Below are positions 1 to 5,289 of a stretch of 7,945 bases of DNA, piece by piece; within the stretch, counting starts at the first letter, position 1, and each line of letters opens with the position of its first letter. The stretch spans positions 1 to 7,945 of the forward strand of contig CAZHST010000091.1 of the NCBI GenBank assembly GCA_964535215.1. Direction: 5' to 3'. The DNA is from JACQHM01 sp964535215. Lineage in GTDB: Bacteria; Methylomirabilota; Methylomirabilia; Methylomirabilales; JACQHM01. The translations under genes and the position numbers were made by a program. Under the pieces are notes generated by a model. That model saw only the letters and a list, made by a program, of their open reading frames with translations, was not told the origin of the DNA and made no database searches.

Positions 1-837
1 GAAGGGAGCTGCGTTCCCCAACGCAGTGAACGTCCCCAAGACTTGCCATTGGACTCCATTCTGCTCCCGAACTTCCCCCTGTTTCTCCCCAACCAGCAGT
101 AAGGCTAGCCCATGGGCCCATCCCAGCGAGGCGGCATCGTCGATCAGGAGGATACGTTTCCCTTGAGCTAAGGGCTTCGAGCAGGCGTCGGAGACCTGGT
201 TGGAGACCTGGGATGTTTTCCGCCGAAGCAAAAACTCCTGATAGGCAAGATGGGTTTTAAGGGCATCAGTCGCCTGGTGAAGTCCCTCAATCTCCCTCAG
301 GGCATCCTCGTAGTCCTGCTGGCTGAGGTTTCCGCTCACGTATGCCCCGTCGAGCAGCCGGAACAGGGTGTAGAAGTTTCCCAGGTCATGGGCGATCTGA
401 TCATGGAGCCTTTGCTGGTGATCGTAATCCTCAAGATACGGTTGAACTTTAGCTAAAGGAGGGGGATGTGCCTGCCCAACGGCCTTTTGCAGCGCTTCTA
501 CACGGCACGGAAGCTGAACATACGAGACGCCAGGGGATGCAAAAACGCGCGGGACCCTTAACGCTCTCAAAAAAGCCAAAGGGGGTTCAAATCCAAGCAG
601 GATCACGGGACAAAGACACTTCGAAAGGCGCAGCTGACTCAGCCAGGAGACTGCACCGGCTGGCCCTCTTTGGCGCAGCTCTCCTGTCCATACCAGGACC
701 ACCACTTCCCCATCCGTTGGGAGACATTCGCTACGCAGCTGGTCCAGCGAGGTCTGCGTGAAACTGGGCTCTTGCAAGATATGTTTTAGGATCTCCCCGA
801 ACTCATCCGGGACAGCCGCGAGAATACGCTTGCCCAT
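1..837 (-). CDS. Receiver-like / HDLGN-box helical / receiver protein (3' end outside window)
   Basis: An uninterrupted frame of 279 codons runs from ATG at 837 to the window edge. The start has a purine-rich ribosome site (AAGAGGTGGAG). Residues 1-115 resemble a degenerate receiver: strand 1 KRILAAVPD, strand 3 EVVVLVWTG with no phospho-Asp, strand 4 CPVILLGFE and strand 5 VSYVQLP with the usual Lys replaced. Residues 130-220 are helical with DQIAHDLGNF: H150, D151, G153 and N154 resemble a histidine-kinase H-box. From 227 a second receiver begins (GKRILLIDD, D233/D234, followed by GW at 239-240) and runs off the window. The activator receiver also has a VDD...GW start, suggesting related receivers. 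There is no ATPase domain in the visible part, so it could be a phosphotransfer hub fed by the upstream kinase. That role is inferred. A 12-base tandem duplication at 190-213 encodes QVSNQVSD. Confidence 0.8.
   Translation of the reverse strand, partial: MGKRILAAVPDEFGEILKHILQEPSFTQTSLDQLRSECLPTDGEVVVLVWTGELRQRGPAGAVSWLSQLRLSKCLCPVILLGFEPPLAFLRALRVPRVFASPGVSYVQLPCRVEALQKAVGQAHPPPLAKVQPYLEDYDHQQRLHDQIAHDLGNFYTLFRLLDGAYVSGNLSQQDYEDALREIEGLHQATDALKTHLAYQEFLLRRKTSQVSNQVSDACSKPLAQGKRILLIDDAASLGWAHGLALLLVGEKQGEVREQNGVQWQVLGTFTALGNAAPF
190..213 (-). repeat. Tandem 12-base microduplication (2 copies)
   Basis: GGAGACCTGGTT then GGAGACCTGGGA on the plus strand, 10/12 identical. It is in frame and encodes Q-V-S-N / Q-V-S-D in the linker between the HDLGN helical part and the second receiver. 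Confidence 0.7.
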
Positions 838-849
838 GCTCCACCTCTT

Positions 850-866
850 CCCCGGGTGTCCCGGGG
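850..866 (-). promoter_or_regulatory. Perfect GC hairpin in the activator/last-gene spacer
   Basis: CCCCGGG-ACA-CCCGGGG (7 perfect G:C pairs, 3-base loop) in the only real intergenic spacer of the window. No T tract follows on the minus strand; the purine-rich ribosome site of the next gene comes immediately after. It is therefore more likely an RNA structure tuning translation or message decay of the last gene than a Rho-independent terminator. Confidence 0.5.
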
Positions 867-873
867 CGACGCT

Positions 874-879
874 ATTATA
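874..879 (-). promoter_or_regulatory. TATAAT -10-like hexamer before the last gene
   Basis: A perfect TATAAT overlaps the activator's TAA stop, 37-42 bases upstream of the next ATG. No convincing TTGACA-like -35 stands 16-18 bases before it (the hexamer there is close to CTAGAG). It could give the last gene a secondary promoter, but a chance match is quite possible. Confidence 0.25.
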
Positions 880-2292
880 CTTTATACTCCCGAAGCTCTA
901 GCCCAGCCTGATGCAGAATTTGGCTGAGATGGTTCCGCGTTACGCCAAGGAGGGGTGCAAGGTCGTTTCCAGTTGGGCGCCGTCCATGTTGAGCGATCCA
1001 CCGCCGGATGAGGCCGTCCAGAATGGCCCGAAGGGTCTGTCCCGAGCCTTTAAACTCCTGCTTGAGCTTGTCCCAGGTGGCCTGCCGTGCATAGACCTGC
1101 TGCACCCATTGTTCGACCACATCCGGCTTCGAGGGCTCAGACGCGGACAGGAGGGGGGCCAGATCATCCTGCGTCACCCCATCGGCCTCCACGGTCGTAA
1201 CGACCCGCTCCAGGACGTGGCGGNNNNNNNNNNNNNNNNNNNNNNNNNNNNNNGGAGCAAGGCCATGGCCTCGCCGGTCAATGCCTTCCGAGACTTCAGG
1301 CAATCCACCAGGAAGTAGCGGACCAGCGCCGGAATATCCTCCGTCCGCTCCCGGAGCGGGGGCACGTGGATCCGGAGCACATCCAAGCGGTAGTAGAGAT
1401 CCTTCCGGAACCGGCCTTGCCGGACCAGGGCCTCCAGGTTGTGATTGGTGGCGGCGATGATCCGGACATCGACCCGGCTCGGCCGCTCAGCCCCGACCCT
1501 CCGGATCTCCCCGGAGTCAAGGGTCCGCAGGAGTTTAGGCTGGATCTCCCAGGGGAGGTCCCCGATCTCGTCCAGGAAAAGAGTTCCCCCGTTGGCCACC
1601 TCAAAGAGGCCCGGTTGGTCCCGGACGGCCCCCGTGAAGGCTCCCCTCACATGGCCGAAGAGCTCCCTTTCCGCCAGCTCCCTCGGGATTGCCGTGCAGT
1701 CGATGGGAAGGAAGACCTGCGCCCTCCGCCGACTATTCCGATGGATGGCCCGGGCGATCAACTCCTTTCCGGTCCCCGTCTCCCCTGTGATGAGGACCGG
1801 ACGGTCCACCTTCGCTGCTCTAGCAACCTCCCGCAAGACCGCCTGAAGGGCCTGGCTCTCCCCGATAATGAGGCCGGCGTCTGTCTGACGGAGGGCCTCG
1901 GCTTGGAGGGTAAAATAGTCGATGGCATTCTTGATCTCTTGGCAAAACTGATCATAGTCCAGCGCGCTTTTCACGAAGTAGTTATAAGCCCCCTGTCTGA
2001 GCAGGCGTAGAGCCGTCGGCACGTCGTTGAGGACGGTCACGATGATGACCGGCAGCTCGGGAAAGCGGGTCCTGATCTCCCCGAAGATCGCCTCGCCCTG
2101 CATCGGCTGTCCTTCGAAGCGAAGGTCCAGGATCACCAGTTTGACATCTGGATCAGCGTTTAACCGCTGGAGGGCCCTGTCGCCTCGGGCCTCAAAGCGG
2201 ACCTCTACAGTCTCCGGTAAGCGCCCCTGAAGGGTTTTGTCCCAGCCTTCTTCCTGCCAGCGGTCGTCAACGAAGAGGATCTTCGCCACCAC
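875..2292 (-). CDS. Sigma-54-dependent response regulator (NtrC family), interrupted by N gap
   Basis: Cytosolic, phosphorylation-controlled activator of RNA polymerase-sigma-54. Receiver, residues 1-125: acidic pair D9/D10, phospho-acceptor D56, T86 and K108, all intact. AAA+ domain from about 140: Walker A GETGTGKE (170-177), sigma-54 loop GAFTGA (217-222), Walker B TLFLDE with D241/E242, and the arginine-rich GRFRKDLYYRLDV segment near 293-305. The usual WPGNVREL motif falls in the N gap. The frame resumes at RHVLERVV and ends in a DNA-binding helix-turn-helix (NDLAPLLGVTRNHLSQIL). About 12 residues appear missing, so the product is about 470 residues, normal for the family. Because the two frames do not match over 30 N, the true gap is 1 modulo 3. 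Start is GTG with a good ribosome site and a 26-base overlap with the previous gene. It is the most secure output component of the locus; its target promoters are not visible here. Confidence 0.95.
1224..1253. other. Assembly gap (30 N)
   Basis: Run of N within the activator, between MALL and RHVLERVV. In this family those flanks bracket a WPGNVREL-type motif; about 12 residues (roughly 34 bases, which satisfies the 1 modulo 3 frame requirement) would close it. The N count is therefore an estimate. Confidence 0.95.
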
Positions 2293-3138
2293 GCCTGATC
2301 TCCTCGGTAGCCTGCTTTCTTACTGAAGACACGAAGGCCACAAGATCTTTCAGACTCGACCGAAGACGCCGGGCCACCTGAAAGAGCTCGGTCCAGTCCC
2401 CCGCCTGGTCATCCAGGCGTAAACGGAATAAGGCCTGCCTGGCCTCTGACAGCGTGGGATCGAGCTGTTGATGCGGGCGAACCGGATCCTGTACGCCCAG
2501 GGCATCGGCCTGGGCATGAAGGTACGTGACATCGGCCAAGAAGGCCTCGAGCCGTTCTTCCGGGAGTCGGTCGCGGACTACCTGGAGTTCCTTTATTAGC
2601 CGCCCGGGATCCACATCCGAAAAGTGGCTGAGCTTTTCCAGTTCCCACAGGGACGACAGGGCTGGCGAGAAGAGGTTCTCATAGTGGTGACCTATCCGCG
2701 AGGCCAGGGCGGCCAGCTCCCGGCACCGGCTGATCCGGGAAGCATGGTCCCATTCCGAGGAGGTCGGGGGTGTGGCTGCGTCGAGTAGGCGGCGAAGCTC
2801 AGCAAGCGTCAGCGGCAGTTGCCCAAAGGCACACCCGGGCGTGTCAATGAGCTCTCCGCCCGGCCAGGTTCGGACCATTTTCCATGTTGCAAAGGCGAGG
2901 AAGATGATTGCTCCCTGATAACGGGCACGGAGCCGGTCGGCCCAGGAGGTTGGGCCATCTCCGGGAGCAGGGCTAAAGGCCAGATGCGCATCCACCACCA
3001 GAAGGGTAAGGGGCGGGATCGCCTGGTCAGGAGGAGCAAGTTCCGGTTGCAGGCATAGGATGTCACGAAATCCANNNNNNNNNNNNNNNNGTGGAGGGTC
3101 TGGTGAAACGAGGCGTTTTGGGAGATGATCCCGATCAT
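2267..3138 (-). CDS. Receiver-like protein with helical H/N-motif domain (interrupted by N gap)
   Basis: Starts at ATG 3138, overlapping the upstream TGA as ATGA; 16 codons precede the N run and 268 follow, giving about 290 residues. The post-gap frame does not match the pre-gap frame over 16 N, so the real gap length is 2 modulo 3 (for example 17). The N-terminal part resembles a response-regulator receiver: strand 1 IGIISQN, strand 3 LTLLVVDAH with a candidate phospho-Asp, strand 4 GAIIFLAFAT and strand 5 CAFGQLP, where the usual Lys before Pro is replaced (QLP). The C-terminal part is helical and contains ASRIGHHYENLFSPALSSL, an H-x-x-x-N arrangement like a phosphotransfer H-box. The last gene in the window has the same architecture and the same QLP. 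The 3' end overlaps the activator start by 26 bases. A longer ORF starting at 3307 is a wrong-frame extension across the gap. No exact family name can be given. Confidence 0.78.
2300..2305 (-). promoter_or_regulatory. Shine-Dalgarno supporting GTG start of the sigma-54 activator
   Basis: GAGGAG lies 7 bases upstream of GTG at 2292-2290. The next codon is also GTG (2289-2287), but spacing favours the first. The site is inside the last codons of the upstream receiver-like gene. Confidence 0.65.
3075..3090. other. Assembly gap (16 N)
   Basis: Run of N inside the first 25 codons of the receiver-like gene. Frame considerations on both sides require a true length of 2 modulo 3, so 16 is an estimate. 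About six residues between receiver strand 1/helix 1 and strand 2 are lost. Confidence 0.95.
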
Positions 3139-3923
3139 GGGCTCGATGCCTCGGCTTGCTCAAGGAGGGAGAGGAGGTGATCCCGCAATTGGCAGTAGGT
3201 CTCATGGAATTGATTAAAAAGATCAGAGCTCGTTCGCCCCGATTGAATAGTGTCAATATATTGATGAATAGTGTCAATATGTTGAAACATCTTGGTAAGA
3301 CAGTCACGGGCCTGGTCCAGGTAGTTCTTTGAGGCAGGGAGAAGGTTACCAGTGTCCAGGTATGTGGATAATGTATTCCTGTTCTCTTGAAGCTGGGTAA
3401 CTAGCCGGGATAGCTGGCTTGGGGCATCGAGCTGAAGCTCAAGGTGTAACGGCAGGAAGGCAGCAAGAAGCTCATAGAGTTTACTGTGCACTTGAGGAAT
3501 TAATAGAAGGTCAAATAATCTATCAAAGCCCTGCTGAATTGTTTGAAAGTTAGAGTTTGGATTGGCTAACTCCTTACACCATCCCTGTACGAACTGAAAT
3601 TCCCTTCTTGTTGTTGAGTATTGGGAGACTATGACGCTGGAAAGACAGGCGACATCAAGGAAATGAGAAAGTTCGCCTGTGGTATGAACCCCAACGACTG
3701 GGCTGTAACCAGTATTGAGAACCTGCTTGACACGGTCCGTATTCTCCTTCCTGTTGTCTGTTTTAATAATACACAACACCCGTTGGGGTGAATTAATAGC
3801 TTGAGCCTGCATTTGACCAGTATCACAGTTAACGTATACGATATCATCTCCCCCATAAGGCCATTTGCTACTATCCCTGAGGACACCTCGATCGTAATTA
3901 CTATCTGTCAACAGGATCAGCAA
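3135..3923 (-). CDS. Uncharacterised two-part signalling-locus protein (alpha/beta + helical), TTG start
   Basis: 262 residues, soluble, family not recognised. Residues 1-110 alternate hydrophobic strands and helices (MLILLTD, DIVYVNCD, RVLCIIKTD, YSPVVGVHTTG, SSVIVSQYS), like a Rossmann or very degenerate receiver fold. I see no clear phospho-acceptor set beyond D7, D27 and D34. Residues 115-262 are almost wholly helical with heptad-like leucines and could form a bundle or docking domain. The TTG start overlaps the end of the kinase by 23 bases, and the TGA stop overlaps the next ATG as ATGA, so it is translated as part of the same set. A tandem 21-base duplication gives HIDTIHQ/YIDTIQS-type repeats at about residues 215-228. 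Base composition is lower in GC than the activator gene (24/60 at 3541-3600 against 39/60 at 1501-1560). Location suggests a partner of the kinase; this is inference. Confidence 0.8.
   Translation of the reverse strand: MLILLTDSNYDRGVLRDSSKWPYGGDDIVYVNCDTGQMQAQAINSPQRVLCIIKTDNRKENTDRVKQVLNTGYSPVVGVHTTGELSHFLDVACLSSVIVSQYSTTRREFQFVQGWCKELANPNSNFQTIQQGFDRLFDLLLIPQVHSKLYELLAAFLPLHLELQLDAPSQLSRLVTQLQENRNTLSTYLDTGNLLPASKNYLDQARDCLTKMFQHIDTIHQYIDTIQSGRTSSDLFNQFHETYCQLRDHLLSLLEQAEASSP
3244..3285 (-). repeat. Tandem 21-base microduplication (2 copies)
   Basis: Units 3244-3264 and 3265-3285 are identical at 20 of 21 bases. In frame; duplicates seven residues of the I-D-T-I helix in the 262-residue protein. 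Confidence 0.9.
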
Positions 3924-5289
3924 CCGTTTTACCTCCCCGGGTCGCCAAAAGCAACGCCTGAACCAGATGATACTTGCTCTGGTGCTTCAATGCGAAGGGT
4001 TCGAGAGCAGAGAAGGGGGCGAAACGCACATTTCTGGGCAATTTGGGAAGGAGCTCCTCCCCCCGATCCGAGATCACCACCACAAAAGGTGTATGCTTCT
4101 TGACATCCTCAACCCACTTTTCAATCTCATCCCTGGTGGTAAACCCCTTGTCAAGGATCCCTTGATGAATGGCGAGGATGTTGACGTCGTTCAATCCTTC
4201 CAAGAAGTTAGTGGGATCTTGCAAGAACTTAGTGGGATCTTGTATGGAGACTCTCCTCAGCGCTCTATCCTCCTCAGGCTTTGCCCGATTCCAGATCCGC
4301 TCATCCACAATGGCGACATGGGTTACCGCGGCGAGCACCAAACCGAAGGCGATGAATAAACGTATCCACTGATCCGCAGGGGGGTTGAAAAGGAGGAGCT
4401 GAGTAGGTTGGGTCTTGAAGCAAGGCTCGTAAAAGTAGCACTCAGGATTTTCTCGCCCCCTCCACATCCCGTGATAATCGTAAAGTATCAACTCGGTGTT
4501 TCCAAAGTGTTGGTATCGTTTTCCGCTAGCCTCCACGACCATGTTCCAGTTTTGATCTTGAAAAGTCTGATTGAAGTCTTTTGCTGTCTTTTCCCACTTC
4601 TCCCTGACGCCTTGAGGGGCTTTCTTGTCTTCTCCTGGATTGAGATGGAGAACAAGAGTGAAGGCTTGATCTTTCTTGAAGACTTCCTTCACCCATTTCT
4701 GGGATCCTTTCAGAATGGATGAGCCCAGAGTGATGAGCTTTTCGGCGGGGTTGCTGGAATCTTTTGATAACTCCCGTTGGATCATCTGATAGCAGAGTTC
4801 ATCCATCTCAGAAGAGGCCAGAGGTTTTTCATCCTCCTTTAAGCTGCCACCCGATGCAATCAGCAGCACTCCCGGCAACTTGTCACGATTCCCCTTAAGG
4901 GAGCTAAGCCAATCGCGGCGTTGCTCATTCGTCTGTGGTAGCTTTACCAGACCGATAAGAGGCCGAACCGTCCACGTGGGATCGGAGGGTAAACTCGTCC
5001 AGAGATCGATGCCACTCTGCTGAAGGGCACATTTTCGGGCCTCATTGATTTGAAGACCAGGGTCTATGATCAGGACCTCCTTAGGCTTCAGAAGGTAGAA
5101 CTCATAGCCCATGTATAGGTTGGACGGATTCCGGGAAGCTTCTTGCATCTTACCTTCTTGTGCATCAACCAGGATAGGCTTGAGAAAAGGAGAATCCTGC
5201 TCTTCCATTAGGGCCTTGACCAAGGGCTTTTGCCGCAACCAAGCCGCAGCAATACGCATCTCTTTGAGACCAAATCCCCCGCTGGTCAT
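3901..5289 (-). CDS. Histidine-kinase-like protein, C-terminal part (G2 box + alpha/beta modules)
   Basis: An ORF pipeline would call this a separate 462-residue gene because its ATG overlaps the upstream TGA as ATGA. However, its first residues (SGGFGLKEMRIAAAWLR) are the G2/lid region of the HATPase domain whose N-box lies in the upstream ORF, and the frame stays open upstream to the break at 5418. I therefore read it as the continuation of the kinase. Residues 60-76 (GYEFYLLKPKEVLII) look like the last strands of the ATPase fold. Residues about 77-310 are alpha/beta and unassigned. Residues 318-450 form a module with VAIVDER, LAIHQGILD, VVVISDRG and RFAPFSALE, laid out like receiver strands but with His where the phospho-Asp would be. 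A 7-residue duplication (FLQDPTK/FLQDPTN) lies near 351-364. The TAG stop sits 23 bases inside the next gene. Confidence 0.82.
   Translation of the reverse strand: MTSGGFGLKEMRIAAAWLRQKPLVKALMEEQDSPFLKPILVDAQEGKMQEASRNPSNLYMGYEFYLLKPKEVLIIDPGLQINEARKCALQQSGIDLWTSLPSDPTWTVRPLIGLVKLPQTNEQRRDWLSSLKGNRDKLPGVLLIASGGSLKEDEKPLASSEMDELCYQMIQRELSKDSSNPAEKLITLGSSILKGSQKWVKEVFKKDQAFTLVLHLNPGEDKKAPQGVREKWEKTAKDFNQTFQDQNWNMVVEASGKRYQHFGNTELILYDYHGMWRGRENPECYFYEPCFKTQPTQLLLFNPPADQWIRLFIAFGLVLAAVTHVAIVDERIWNRAKPEEDRALRRVSIQDPTKFLQDPTNFLEGLNDVNILAIHQGILDKGFTTRDEIEKWVEDVKKHTPFVVVISDRGEELLPKLPRNVRFAPFSALEPFALKHQSKYHLVQALLLATRGGKTVADPVDR
3931..3936 (-). promoter_or_regulatory. Strong Shine-Dalgarno that fixes a TTG start
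   Basis: GGAGGT lies 7 bases upstream of TTG at 3923-3921. No ATG or GTG is equally well placed, so this site decides the start of the 262-residue protein. It lies within the 3' coding end of the kinase gene, 28 bases before its stop, which fits coupled translation. Confidence 0.75.
4201..4242 (-). repeat. Tandem 21-base microduplication (2 copies)
   Basis: Units 4201-4221 and 4222-4242 match at 20 of 21 bases. In frame; encodes QDPTKFL/QDPTNFL in the C-terminal module of the kinase protein. Confidence 0.9.

Noticed and set aside
250..761. Plus-strand ORFs at 250-456 and 468-761
   Set aside because: The minus strand is one open 279-codon frame with receiver and H-box patterns across the same bases; the plus ORFs have no recognisable features.
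850..866. Rho-independent terminator after the activator
   Set aside because: The stem is perfect, but no T run follows and a ribosome site and ATG come directly after it.
2267..3307. A 346-residue minus-strand ORF starting at 3307
   Set aside because: Its first part runs antisense-frame through the well-supported 262-residue gene and crosses the N gap in a frame fixed only by the arbitrary N count. The real start is ATG 3138 with ATGA overlap.
3901..5289. A separate gene starting MTSGGFGLKEM
   Set aside because: As an independent gene it would begin in the middle of an ATPase domain; the ATGA overlap is probably coincidental. It is kept in the list as the second half of the kinase.
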